A DNA stretch of 64,000 nt, from positions 434,001 through 498,000 of the forward strand of contig CAXXQT010000008.1 in the NCBI GenBank assembly GCA_963674575.2. Direction: 5' to 3'. Under the pieces are notes generated by a model. It saw only the letters and a list, made by a program, of their open reading frames with translations, ran no database searches and had not been told where the DNA came from. Of this stretch, positions 54,141-62,828 are shown piece by piece. The DNA is from JAAYAY01 sp963674575. Lineage in GTDB: Bacteria; Planctomycetota; Planctomycetia; Pirellulales; Thermoguttaceae. Within the stretch, counting starts at the first letter, position 1. Every line of letters starts with the position of its first letter. A program made the position numbers and the translations under genes.

Positions 54141-54252
54141 GTGTGCCACTGCTTGCTTGCAAGCAGTGCAACACAGCTAGGGTCCGAAAGCCGCGGCTTG
54201 TTCGCAAACAGAGATTCCAATAGGCACTGCTTGCAAGCAAGCAGTGGCACAC
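54141..54252. mobile_element. Perfect 28-bp inverted repeat between fliE and fliF
   Basis: 54141-54168 and 54225-54252 are exact reverse complements; the 56-base spacer has no coding capacity. Each arm also has its own palindromic core (CACTGCTTG...CAAGCAGTG). The structure resembles a small mobile palindrome and could form a stable hairpin in the middle of the flagellar transcript, possibly reducing or balancing expression between FliE and FliF. Confidence 0.6.
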
Positions 54253-54299
54253 AACTGGACGTGACACACAATTCGACGTGACACCACGAGGCTCCATGG

Positions 54300-55964
54300 A
54301 TGGATTTCCTCAATAAGTACTTCGCACAGATTCGGGAATTGTTCGAGGGCATGACGCCCGGGGCTCGAATCACTTCGGCTCTGCTGCTCGCCGTGACGGT
54401 GGCCAGCCTGGGCTACCTCTTCACCTCGGGATTCAGCAGCGGCGGCGACGTCTACCTGCTCGACAACTACCGCTTCAACTCCGACCAAATGGCGGGCGTG
54501 CTGGGGGCCTTTGCCACGGAGGGCCTGGCGTCGCCTGAGGTCGTGGGTGGGCAAATCTGCGTGCCTCGCGGCAAGGAGATGGCCTACGTGGCCGCCATGG
54601 CCAAGGCCGGCGTCCTGCCCCACGACTTCAGTTGGATCGATGAAAACGCCCTCAAGGAGAGCGGGACCTTCGAAGATAAGACGAAGTTTCAGGCGCGCCT
54701 CCGAAACGCAAAGCAGCGAAAGATCGGAGAAATGCTCCGCGCCGTGCCCGACTACGAGCAAGCAGGGGTCATTATCTCCGACGACGTCAAGCGGGGAATT
54801 CATCGGGAACGGGTTGTGAGCGCCGTCGTAAGCGTCAAGGCCATCGGCACGCGACCCCTGACCGAAGAGCAGGTTCAATCGATCCGTCAAACCGTCAAGG
54901 CCGTCGACGCCGCCCTGAAACTTGAAGACATCACCGTCACCGATCTCAATACGGGCCGAGCTTACACCGTCCTGCCGGGCGACCTCTCCGGCGGTCAGGG
55001 AAGCCCCATGGCCCAAGAGCAACGGCGACTGGAAGAGTACTGGCGAGTCAAGATCGAGTCCCTCCTCGGGCTCATTCCCGGCGTGATCGTCACTCCCACC
55101 GTTGAACTCTCGCCCTTGAAATACAGCAAGATCCGATCGACGGAATACGACAAGGAGAAATCCGTTTCCGTCAACATGGTTGAGCAGAAGACCTCCCGCG
55201 AGTCGGTTGGAGAGAGTCGCCAGGGTCGCCCCGGTTACGCTTCCCAGGGGAGTAATTCGGCCCGTGCTATTACGAGCACGGAAGCCAAGGGCGCCGAGGA
55301 GAAGGAGAAGACTTCCGAACTGGTCGAATCCAAGTTGCCGGCCGGCGAGGAGACTGAGCAGGAATACGCCGCCCACACGCCGGAGCGGGTTTCCGTGGCC
55401 ATCGCCGTGCCCACGAGCTGGTTCACCAAGATCTGGCGGGATCAGAATCCGGTGCCGGAGGGCGAAGAGCCGCCCGCCCCCACGCCCACGGACATCGACA
55501 AGATTCGCACTACGGAACTGGACCGCATCAAAACCCTGGTTGCCGGCACGCTGCCTCAAGTCGCAGGAGTGACGGATCTCTCCGAGTTGGTGAACGTCAC
55601 CGACATGGTGGACATCGCCCCGGCGCCGATCCCCGGGCCCACCTTGACGGACAATGCCACATCCTGGTTCGCCCAGAACTGGAGCACCGTGGGCTTGATC
55701 CTGCTTGGGCTCTTCAGCCTGCTGATGCTCCGATCCATGATTCGGTCGACGCCGCCCGGAAGCACGGGGGACATGGCCGCCTTCGAACCCGCCTTGAGAG
55801 AGGGCGGTGAGAGCGAAGACGCCGAGGAGTCTGACGAACCTCAGAAAATGGCCTTCGCCGGAACCGGGGCCTCGCTCCGCGATGAACTGACCGACCTGGT
55901 GGCCACCGATCCGGAAACGGCCGCGAACATCCTGAAGAACTGGATCGGGGCGGCGACGAAGTAA
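54300..55964 (+). CDS. fliF: Flagellar MS-ring protein FliF
   Basis: 554 residues from ATG 54300; an ATG at 54296 is in another frame. It has the two TM segments of FliF (about 22-45 and 455-475), a periplasmic YscJ/FliF ring part with L-D-N-Y-R-F-N-S-D-Q and D-Y-E-Q-A-G-V-I-I-S, the later low-complexity part rich in Ser/Glu, and the C-terminal FliG-binding end (D-P-E-T-A-A-N-I-L-K-N-W-I). Length is normal for the family. It founds the basal body in the inner membrane. Confidence 0.95.
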   Translation: MDFLNKYFAQIRELFEGMTPGARITSALLLAVTVASLGYLFTSGFSSGGDVYLLDNYRFNSDQMAGVLGAFATEGLASPEVVGGQICVPRGKEMAYVAAMAKAGVLPHDFSWIDENALKESGTFEDKTKFQARLRNAKQRKIGEMLRAVPDYEQAGVIISDDVKRGIHRERVVSAVVSVKAIGTRPLTEEQVQSIRQTVKAVDAALKLEDITVTDLNTGRAYTVLPGDLSGGQGSPMAQEQRRLEEYWRVKIESLLGLIPGVIVTPTVELSPLKYSKIRSTEYDKEKSVSVNMVEQKTSRESVGESRQGRPGYASQGSNSARAITSTEAKGAEEKEKTSELVESKLPAGEETEQEYAAHTPERVSVAIAVPTSWFTKIWRDQNPVPEGEEPPAPTPTDIDKIRTTELDRIKTLVAGTLPQVAGVTDLSELVNVTDMVDIAPAPIPGPTLTDNATSWFAQNWSTVGLILLGLFSLLMLRSMIRSTPPGSTGDMAAFEPALREGGESEDAEESDEPQKMAFAGTGASLRDELTDLVATDPETAANILKNWIGAATK

Positions 55965-56030
55965 TCCGTCCTCCGAGTTTTCCAGACCAACACGCACAAA
56001 CCGACGCAAGACAACCCACCGAGCCAACGC

Positions 56031-57032
56031 ATGAGCAACGAACAGGACGGATTGCGAAAAGTCGCCATCGTGGTTTCCAGCCTCGATCGGCAATCGGCGG
56101 ATCTTCTTCTCGACAAGATGCCCGCCGGAGACGCCGAGCGGATCCGCCATGCGATCTTCGATCTCGACTCCATCGACCCCAAGGAGCAACGGCGGGTGAT
56201 CGACGAATTCCTTCAGGCCGGTCCCGCACGGCGCCCCCAGGCTGGCGGCGATACGCAAGTCGTGTTCAGTCGCGTGGCGGCAAATCCCGAACCTCAAACG
56301 ACCTCCGGCGGTCGCGAGCGGGTTTTCGACTCGCTTCGCGAAATGGCCCCCGAGGGGCTTGCGGGAATCCTGGCCACGGAGCGGCCCCAGACCATCGCCC
56401 TCGTCCTCTCCCACCTCCCGCCCGAACTGTCGGGCAAGGTGCTCGTTCATTTTCCGTCCCAGGTGCAGCCCGAAATTTTCCGGCGTCTCGTGGAACTCGA
56501 AGAAACGGATCCGGAGATTCTCGCCGAGATTGAGGAATCCCTTCGCGCCCGGCTCACCCAGGCCTTTGCCTTGCCGCGGAAGCGAGTGGCCGGATTGTCG
56601 GCCGTGGAAGGCATCCTCGACGCCTCCGACCGGAACGTGGGCGCCCAGCTCTACCGAAACCTGTCGTCCCACGACCAACAGCTTGCCGCCCAGCTTCGGC
56701 CCGAGCAACTCGACTTCGACGATCTCGAACGCATCGACTACTCCGACCTCCAGGAGCTGCTCGACGCGATCGAGTCGAGCCTCCTCTCGTTGGCCCTGGT
56801 CGGCGCCGCGCCCACCTTGGTCCAGCGCGTTTCGGCGGCCCTGCCGGCGTCGCGGGCCGCGGCCTTGCGCCACGACATGAACCACCCCGCGCCGACCCGT
56901 CTCAGCGACGTGGAAGGCGCTCGCGAGAGAATCGGCCTGATCGCCCAGAAGATAGGGATCCGCTCGCCCCATTCGGCCGTCGGCCGCCCCCAACGACCCC
57001 GAGCCGGTTCCGAATTCCTCCACGAAGTGTAG
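56031..57032 (+). CDS. fliG: Flagellar motor switch protein FliG
   Basis: 333 residues from ATG 56031, which is close to the usual length. The N-terminal domain binds FliF and is followed by the middle part with L-A-T-E-R-P-Q-T-I-A-L-V-L-S-H-L (armadillo-like). The C-terminal end lacks a very clear copy of the charged torque helix; it continues with the region R-I-D-Y-S-D-L-Q-E-L-L-D-A and a basic tail. FliG makes the C-ring/torque interface. The gene lies 66 bases after fliF. Confidence 0.9.
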   Translation: MSNEQDGLRKVAIVVSSLDRQSADLLLDKMPAGDAERIRHAIFDLDSIDPKEQRRVIDEFLQAGPARRPQAGGDTQVVFSRVAANPEPQTTSGGRERVFDSLREMAPEGLAGILATERPQTIALVLSHLPPELSGKVLVHFPSQVQPEIFRRLVELEETDPEILAEIEESLRARLTQAFALPRKRVAGLSAVEGILDASDRNVGAQLYRNLSSHDQQLAAQLRPEQLDFDDLERIDYSDLQELLDAIESSLLSLALVGAAPTLVQRVSAALPASRAAALRHDMNHPAPTRLSDVEGARERIGLIAQKIGIRSPHSAVGRPQRPRAGSEFLHEV

Positions 57033-57118
57033 CCACGTTTCCTGTCACCCAGACGCCGCTTTCGAAACCAACCGCCCTTCGAGCTTCCGACAACTGAACG
57101 AATCTGGATCGAGCAACT

Positions 57119-57784
57119 ATGTCCACCATCATCAAGGCCACCGATCGTGCTCGCGGCATCCAGCCGGTGGCGTTCAACTTCGACGACATGGCCGTCAAGG
57201 CGGGCGCCTATCTGGACGGGGTGCGCCAGCAGGCGGATCAGGTTGTCGACAAGGCCCAGAAACAGGCCCAGAAGGCACGCAAGAAGATCGAGGAGGAATC
57301 GCGGCGCAAAGGCTACGCCGACGGACAGCGAGAGATCCAGAAGCTGGTGGAGAAGAAACTGGGCGAACAGATCGCCACGCTCCTTCCCGCTCTGGCCGCC
57401 ACGATCGAGGAAATCCAGCACGCCAAGCAGGCCTGGATGACTCATTGGGAGCACAGTGCCGTTCGCCTTGCCACCGCCATTGCCGAGAGGATCATTCGCC
57501 GGGAGATCGCCGCCGCGCCGGAGATCACGGTCGACCTCGTGCGTGAATCCCTCGAACTGGCCGCCGGAAGTTCCACGGTCCGAGTCCTGCTCAGCCCTGC
57601 CGACCATGAAAGCCTGCGACCCCACGCCGAGGCGTTGATTGCCAAGATGAGCGGCCTGGGAACCTGCACGCTCGCCGCCGATCCCGACATCACTCCCGGC
57701 GGATGCCGCGTGGAAACCGATTTCGGCGCCATCGACCAACAAATCGAAACCCAGCTCCAACGCATGGAAGAGGAACTTACCTAG
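57119..57784 (+). CDS. fliH: Flagellar assembly protein FliH
   Basis: 221 residues from ATG 57119. It has the long coiled-coil N-half with A-Q-K-Q-A-Q-K-A-R-K-K-I-E-E-E, A-D-G-Q-R-E-I-Q-K, and a C-terminal domain with R-L-A-T-A-I-A-E-R-I-I-R-R-E-I and the G-C-R-V-E-T-D-F-G motif seen in FliH/YscL. It regulates the ATPase FliI and is membrane-associated through it. Position between fliG and fliI supports the name. Confidence 0.92.
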   Translation: MSTIIKATDRARGIQPVAFNFDDMAVKAGAYLDGVRQQADQVVDKAQKQAQKARKKIEEESRRKGYADGQREIQKLVEKKLGEQIATLLPALAATIEEIQHAKQAWMTHWEHSAVRLATAIAERIIRREIAAAPEITVDLVRESLELAAGSSTVRVLLSPADHESLRPHAEALIAKMSGLGTCTLAADPDITPGGCRVETDFGAIDQQIETQLQRMEEELT

Positions 57785-57864
57785 CCGCTCGTGAAGCCAA
57801 GCCGGGCTCCTGAATCCTCCGTTTCCTTACAAACCACGACTCCGTCAACCTGAATTAGCGTTCC

Positions 57865-59220
57865 ATGGATCTCGTTGACCAGATCAAGCACGTCATGCCC
57901 GCTCAACTTACGGGTACCGTCTCGCGAACGATCGGGATGACCGTATCGGCCGACGGGTTCCCCGCGCCGGTCGGCTCCCTTGCCCAGATCGAACGGGAGA
58001 CGGGCGAGCCCCTTGAAGCCGAGGTTATCGGCTTTCGCGATCGCATGACGCTGCTCTACGCCTTCTCCGATTTGGCCGGCATCCGCCACGGGAACCGCGT
58101 TCGGCTCCAGCGAACGTCGCGTTGGCTCCGCGTTGGCGACGAACTGCTCGGACGCGTGATCGACGCGCACGGCAACGCCATCGACGGTCGCCCCCAACCC
58201 ATGCTCCCCGATCGTGCGGCCTTCCAGCGTCAGGCCCCCCATCCGTGCACGCGCCCTCGCATCGACACGCCCCTGAGCACCGGGATCCGCGCCATCGACG
58301 GGCTTATGACCTGTGGACGCGGACAGCGGGCCGGGATCTTCGCCGGCAGCGGCGTGGGCAAAAGCGTTTCCTTGGGGATGATGGCTCGGTATTCGGACGC
58401 CGACGTCATCGTCATCGCGCTGATCGGCGAACGGGGACGCGAGGTCAACGAGTTCATCGAACGCGACCTGGGACCCGAGGGTCGCAAGAAGAGCGTTGTT
58501 GTCGTGGCCACCAGCAACGAGCCTGCCCTGGTCCGCGTCCATGCCGCCTCGACCGCCACCGCCGTTGCGGAGTACTTCCGCGACCAGGGCAAGGACGTCC
58601 TCCTGCTGGTCGACTCCCTGACCCGTTTCGCTTTGGCCCAACGCGAAATCGGCCTGGCCGCCGGCGAGCCGCCCACAACGCGGGGCTATCCGCCGTCCGT
58701 CTTCGCCCTCCTTCCCAAGCTCGTGGAACGAGCCGGACGCACGCCGCAAGGGAGCATCACCGCGTTCTATACGGTTCTTGTCGAAGGTGACGATCCCAAC
58801 GAACCGGTTGCCGACACCGTGCGCGGTCTGCTTGACGGCCACATCTGGCTCTCCCGAAAAATCGCCTCCAAGAACCACTACCCGGCCATTGATGTGCTCG
58901 AAAGTCTCAGCCGCCTGATGCCCGAAGTTGCCAACCCCGAGCATCGCCAGGCCGCCGGCACCATGCGGGAACTCATGGCCGCCTATCGCGATCACGAGGA
59001 TCTGATCTCGATCGGCGCCTATCGGAAGGGCGCCAACCCGGCGGTCGACCTGGCCGTCGAGATGCTGCCGGAGATCAACGGATTCCTGCGACAACAAGTC
59101 GAAGAACGTGCGAGTTGTGAGCAGGCACGAGAACAACTGATCCAGTTCCAGCGAACGGCGGCCCAGAAACTGGGCGCCATGAAGGCCAAGGAACGAACCC
59201 AACAAACACAAAAAACATAG
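57865..59220 (+). CDS. fliI: Flagellum-specific ATP synthase FliI
   Basis: 451 residues from ATG 57865, normal for FliI. The P-loop G-S-G-V-G-K-S is at about 162-168, with the family segment G-I-F-A-G just before it. L-L-V-D-S-L-T-R-F-A (Walker B region), G-E-P-P-T-T-R-G-Y-P-P-S-V-F and D-G-H-I-W-L-S-R also match. It powers export of flagellar proteins with FliH and FliJ. Confidence 0.96.
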   Translation: MDLVDQIKHVMPAQLTGTVSRTIGMTVSADGFPAPVGSLAQIERETGEPLEAEVIGFRDRMTLLYAFSDLAGIRHGNRVRLQRTSRWLRVGDELLGRVIDAHGNAIDGRPQPMLPDRAAFQRQAPHPCTRPRIDTPLSTGIRAIDGLMTCGRGQRAGIFAGSGVGKSVSLGMMARYSDADVIVIALIGERGREVNEFIERDLGPEGRKKSVVVVATSNEPALVRVHAASTATAVAEYFRDQGKDVLLLVDSLTRFALAQREIGLAAGEPPTTRGYPPSVFALLPKLVERAGRTPQGSITAFYTVLVEGDDPNEPVADTVRGLLDGHIWLSRKIASKNHYPAIDVLESLSRLMPEVANPEHRQAAGTMRELMAAYRDHEDLISIGAYRKGANPAVDLAVEMLPEINGFLRQQVEERASCEQAREQLIQFQRTAAQKLGAMKAKERTQQTQKT

Positions 59221-59255
59221 TGCGAGCCTCGAAAAGGACCCCATCACCCTAGACC

Positions 59256-59708
59256 ATGAGCAAGTTCAAGTTCCGATTGGCGACCCTCCTCCAGCTGCGC
59301 GAGACCGCTCGCGACCAGCGGCGGAGCCAATTGGCCGAGGCTTACGAGGCGGAAGAGATCCTCCGCCAGCATCAGCGGCGCGTGGGCGACCAAATCGACG
59401 AGCTCATGCGTGAATGCCGCGAAGTCTCAGGACCGGGCGAGTTGAATCTCGACCGCCTGCTGAACGCCCGACGCTACGAGGTCACCCTGAGGCTCGAACA
59501 ACAGGATCTGTCACAGAAACACCAGGCTGTCCTGGCCGAAGTGGAACGTCGGCGCGAGGCCCTCGTGGCCGCCAATCGCGCCGTCCGCGTTCTCGAACTG
59601 CTCCGGGACCGCCAGAAGGAACAGCATCTCGAAGAGGAGCGGGTCCGCCAAATCAAGGAACTCGACGAAGTCGCCGGACGGAATGTCTTGCGGGAGGTTG
59701 AATTATGA
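59256..59708 (+). CDS. fliJ: Flagellar export protein FliJ
   Basis: 150 residues from ATG 59256, almost entirely a charged coiled coil with F-R-L-A-T-L-L-Q-L-R-E at the start, as in FliJ. Its length is normal. It overlaps the MotE-like gene by 4 bases (ATGA), so the two are co-translated. It works with FliI and FliH at the export gate. Confidence 0.9.
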   Translation: MSKFKFRLATLLQLRETARDQRRSQLAEAYEAEEILRQHQRRVGDQIDELMRECREVSGPGELNLDRLLNARRYEVTLRLEQQDLSQKHQAVLAEVERRREALVAANRAVRVLELLRDRQKEQHLEEERVRQIKELDEVAGRNVLREVEL

Positions 59709-60400
59709 TCTCCAAACTGCTCGAAGGAGCCGTCAATTTCGTCGTCTACGGAGCCGCGGCCACCATGATGGCCACCGTCATCATGGTCTGCTATCTCTGG
59801 TCCACCTGGCACATGGACCGGGGGCGGCTTGTCCAGATGCTGGCCATCGCCCAGGGACTCGACCTCTTCCAGGCGGAGGCCGAGACCACGGCGGAAAAGT
59901 CCGAAATTTCCACCGAACAGCCTTCGATGCAGCAAATCATCGATGCTCGGCTCTCCAAGGACCGCGACCTGACCATGCGGGAAGTGGCCCTCGAAAAGGG
60001 CAACGAGCAATTGCGAGCCGAACTTCGCCAAGTGGTCGCGAAGACCGAGGCCTACGATCGCATGAAGCAGGATTTTGAAACCTATCTCGCCAATCTCAAG
60101 GAAGGCGCCGAAGCCGACGGTCGAGCCGTCGTCGGACTGACGCTCCAGACGCTGGAACCCGATCAAGCCAAGCTCTTCCTGCTTGAAATGCTCGAAAAGG
60201 AGGAAACCGAGGATGTCGTGCTCCTCTTGACCAGCATGGACGAACGTCGTCGCGGAGGCATCATCGAGGCGTTCCAGACGCCCGACGAGATCGCGAAGAT
60301 TGCGGAAGTGCTGCGACTCATTCGCCAGGGCTATCCCGAGGCGGCCATGGCCGACGAAGTATCGCAGAAGGTCGATCCGAACAACCTGGGGACGAAGTAG
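59705..60400 (+). CDS. MotE-like membrane protein with MgtE-N-like domain
   Basis: 231 residues from ATG 59705. One TM helix (about 12-33) is followed by a coiled coil (about 70-130) and a C-terminal domain with L-E-P-D-Q-A-K-L-F-L-L-E-M-L, like the intracellular N domain of MgtE transporters found in MotE. MotE in other bacteria is a chaperone for the stator MotC; here the role is likely in motor or export assembly. The gene is typically placed between fliJ and fliK. It is not a magnesium transporter; the TM channel is absent. Confidence 0.75.
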   Translation: MISKLLEGAVNFVVYGAAATMMATVIMVCYLWSTWHMDRGRLVQMLAIAQGLDLFQAEAETTAEKSEISTEQPSMQQIIDARLSKDRDLTMREVALEKGNEQLRAELRQVVAKTEAYDRMKQDFETYLANLKEGAEADGRAVVGLTLQTLEPDQAKLFLLEMLEKEETEDVVLLLTSMDERRRGGIIEAFQTPDEIAKIAEVLRLIRQGYPEAAMADEVSQKVDPNNLGTK

Positions 60401-60401
60401 A

Positions 60402-61997
60402 ATGGCAAGACTCACCACGGAAACGTCGTCAACCTATGTTTCGGTCGATTCGGCAAGGTCGACCACGCAGAAGTCCGGCGCTGACATGTCCTTGTTCGGC
60501 GCCTTCGACGAAGCCCTGCGCCAGGCCACCGCTCGAAAAACCGAGCGGAACGAAGACCCCGAACCGAAAGCCGCGGAGGCGAAACCGGCCGCCGAAGCGC
60601 GAGACACCGAGCGGACCGACGAACGGAAGAGCCGCGAAGCGGACGACACCGTGCGGACTGACGACGTCGACAACGTATCGGATGGCGAAGACAAAATCGA
60701 GACAGATGAAACCGAAGGCGACGAGATCTCCGACGACGGCGCCGAAGAAGTCGTGAATGCCGAGGAGGACGCCGAGACGGACGAGGACGACGTTGCCGAC
60801 GTTTCTGCGGTCGCCTTGCAGCCTGTCGTCGACGAGGCTGCGCCGGCCTTGCCCGAGGGCGAGGCCTTGGAACTCCCTGGCCTGGCTCCGCAAACCTCCG
60901 ATGTCGAACCGGTGAATCCTGAACCACAGACGCCAACTCCCGAAGACATGTTGGTTCCGTCCGAAGAGGCGGTCGGCGAGGAGACGGCCGACGGAACGTC
61001 CCAGATGGTTGCCCCGGAGGGCGACGCCGTCCCGGTCGAATCCGAGGAGACGACGACTGACGAGGACGGCTTGGTTCTGGAACAGAAACCCGTTCGCGAG
61101 GAGCATCCCGAAACGGTCGTCGAATCCGACGAACCGGCTCCCGACGCGGAGGAACTCGTTGCTGAAACCGGCGATGTGGGCGACCAGGTTGACGACGAAA
61201 CGTCTCGCGAGGAACACGACACGACCTCAGGAAAGCAGGACACCGTCGACGAGGGCCCCAAGTACGGGGAGGCCACAAAACCGAACGACAACGAGGATGC
61301 TGCGCCGGCAGAGGCCAAGCAGCAAACGGAAGGTCTTCGTATCGACTCTGTCGAAACGACGCGACGAGAGACGCCCGAAACGGCTCCCCCACCACCGATT
61401 TTGGACGCTCCGGCGACGACTGACTCCGCGGCGAACCAGGGCGGTCAGACAACCACGATCACCGACGGCTCGCAAGTGGGCGCAATGTCGGCAAGCTCCT
61501 CTGCCAGTCAGGGGACGGCGTCCCAAAGCGCCGCCCAGGATGCCGCCCAGGGGGTCGATTCGACTCGGTTCGTCCAACGGGTGGCCAACGCCTTTGCCTC
61601 CCTGAGCCAACGGGGCGGGGATTCGGTGCGGCTGAAACTCTATCCGCCCGAACTCGGCTCGCTGAGGATGGAAATCACCGTCAAAAACGGCGAATTGAGT
61701 GCTCGGGTTGAGGCCGAAACCTCGGCGGCCAAGAGCGTGCTCCTCGACAACCTGCCCCAGCTTCGCGACCGGCTCGCCGAGCAGGGGATCAAGGTGGAAC
61801 GTTTCGACGTGGGTGTCTCCGATCAGCCCGAGGGCGGCATGTCGGAACGCCCGGACGATAGTGGCGACCGTTCCTTCCAACAGTCCCGTCGGGACGGCAG
61901 TTCTCGACGCGGACTTTCGCCCCGCGAAGGCGACGGCGCGGATGGGCGCCGCGAAACACGAACGACAAACGACGGCCGCTTGGATGTGTTCATCTGA
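60402..61997 (+). CDS. fliK: Flagellar hook-length control protein FliK
   Basis: 531 residues from ATG 60402. Residues about 20-370 are a very acidic low-complexity part rich in Glu, Asp, Thr and Ala. The C-terminal Flg_hook domain (about 385-480) has L-K-L-Y-P-P-E-L-G-S-L-R-M-E-I, L-P-Q-L-R-D-R-L-A-E-Q-G-I. FliK measures hook length through its long disordered N-part and switches export specificity by the C-terminal domain. The position before flgD supports it. Confidence 0.9.
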   Translation: MARLTTETSSTYVSVDSARSTTQKSGADMSLFGAFDEALRQATARKTERNEDPEPKAAEAKPAAEARDTERTDERKSREADDTVRTDDVDNVSDGEDKIETDETEGDEISDDGAEEVVNAEEDAETDEDDVADVSAVALQPVVDEAAPALPEGEALELPGLAPQTSDVEPVNPEPQTPTPEDMLVPSEEAVGEETADGTSQMVAPEGDAVPVESEETTTDEDGLVLEQKPVREEHPETVVESDEPAPDAEELVAETGDVGDQVDDETSREEHDTTSGKQDTVDEGPKYGEATKPNDNEDAAPAEAKQQTEGLRIDSVETTRRETPETAPPPPILDAPATTDSAANQGGQTTTITDGSQVGAMSASSSASQGTASQSAAQDAAQGVDSTRFVQRVANAFASLSQRGGDSVRLKLYPPELGSLRMEITVKNGELSARVEAETSAAKSVLLDNLPQLRDRLAEQGIKVERFDVGVSDQPEGGMSERPDDSGDRSFQQSRRDGSSRRGLSPREGDGADGRRETRTTNDGRLDVFI

Positions 61998-62040
61998 TCC
62001 GATGCCGATCGTCGCAAACAAACCATAAGGAAACCAGACC

Positions 62041-62610
62041 ATGGCAACCAGTTCTTCGGTATCCGTCACGGGCACGACCGGCACGCAGGTCAGCACGGGG
62101 TACGACGCCTACTCGGAACTCGAAACGAGCGATTTCATCGAACTGATCATCGCCGAGCTCCAGAACCAGGATCCCATGGATCCGACCGACACGACGGACA
62201 TGCTCAACCAGTTCAACCAGATCCGGGAGATCGCCTCGAACGACAACCTGTCCGACACCCTTCAGGCCGTGCTTCTCGGCCAGAACGTCCTGACGGCCAG
62301 CAACATGATCGGCATGGTCGTTGAGGGAACGAACGAAGACGGTGAGAAAGTGATCGGCATGGTCGACGCCGTGCAGGTCGACGAGGACGATCCCCAACTG
62401 CTCGTGGGCGGGTCGTACATGTCGCTCAGCGATGTGCTCCAGGTGATCGATCCGGAACTTGTCACGGAAGACACGGAAGAGACTGACGAGACGGAGTCGA
62501 CCGAGGAGACGGACGAGACCGAAGAGACGGACGAAGACACTACAGTGGAAGAAACGGACGAAACAGATGCGGACACGAGTGACGAATCTGACGACGATAC
62601 CACCGAATAG
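62041..62610 (+). CDS. flgD: Flagellar hook capping protein FlgD
   Basis: 189 residues from ATG 62041. The FlgD N-part with F-I-E-L-I-I-A-E-L-Q-N-Q-D-P-M-D-P-T-D-T-T-D-M is clear. The family's tudor/Ig-like central part is not seen; in its place is a second short segment and then a C-terminal tail of about 45 residues made almost only of Thr, Glu and Asp (T-E-E-T-D-E-T-E pattern). FlgD caps the growing hook. The tail is unusual and may be disordered. Confidence 0.9.
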   Translation: MATSSSVSVTGTTGTQVSTGYDAYSELETSDFIELIIAELQNQDPMDPTDTTDMLNQFNQIREIASNDNLSDTLQAVLLGQNVLTASNMIGMVVEGTNEDGEKVIGMVDAVQVDEDDPQLLVGGSYMSLSDVLQVIDPELVTEDTEETDETESTEETDETEETDEDTTVEETDETDADTSDESDDDTTE

Positions 62611-62645
62611 GAATCCTGGGCAGGAATAATCAGGGAGGACTTAGG

Positions 62646-62772
62646 AACAACTTCGTCAATTCCATAGTAGCCATCACGCTCCGTCGTGATGTTCCCTAGG
62701 AAACACTGCGAAGTTGTTTCTGAGTCATCCCGTAGGGAGGAAGATCCCAGCATCCCGCTCTGAGATCTTCCT
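62646..62772 (+). promoter_or_regulatory. Structured leader before flgE (three hairpins)
   Basis: In the gap between flgD and the hook gene, 62646-62655 pairs with 62709-62718 (10 bases), CATCACG (62672-62678) with CGTGATG (62685-62691), and AGGAAGATC (62738-62746) with GATCTTCCT (62764-62772). The last precedes the start codon by 56 bases. A terminator/attenuator or an RNA processing site is possible. Confidence 0.45.
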
Positions 62773-62828
62773 GGAGAAGAGCCCGAATCAACCGCCGTTC
62801 CAGCACGGCAAACACGAAGGGAATTATC

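Noticed and set aside
54177..57023. 948-codon open frame on the minus strand
   Set aside because: It covers fliF and fliG on the opposite strand and shows no family motif, so it is an antisense artefact.
57781..59247. 488-codon open frame on the minus strand opposite fliI
   Set aside because: The FliI P-loop and family motifs on the plus strand are unambiguous; the opposite frame has none.
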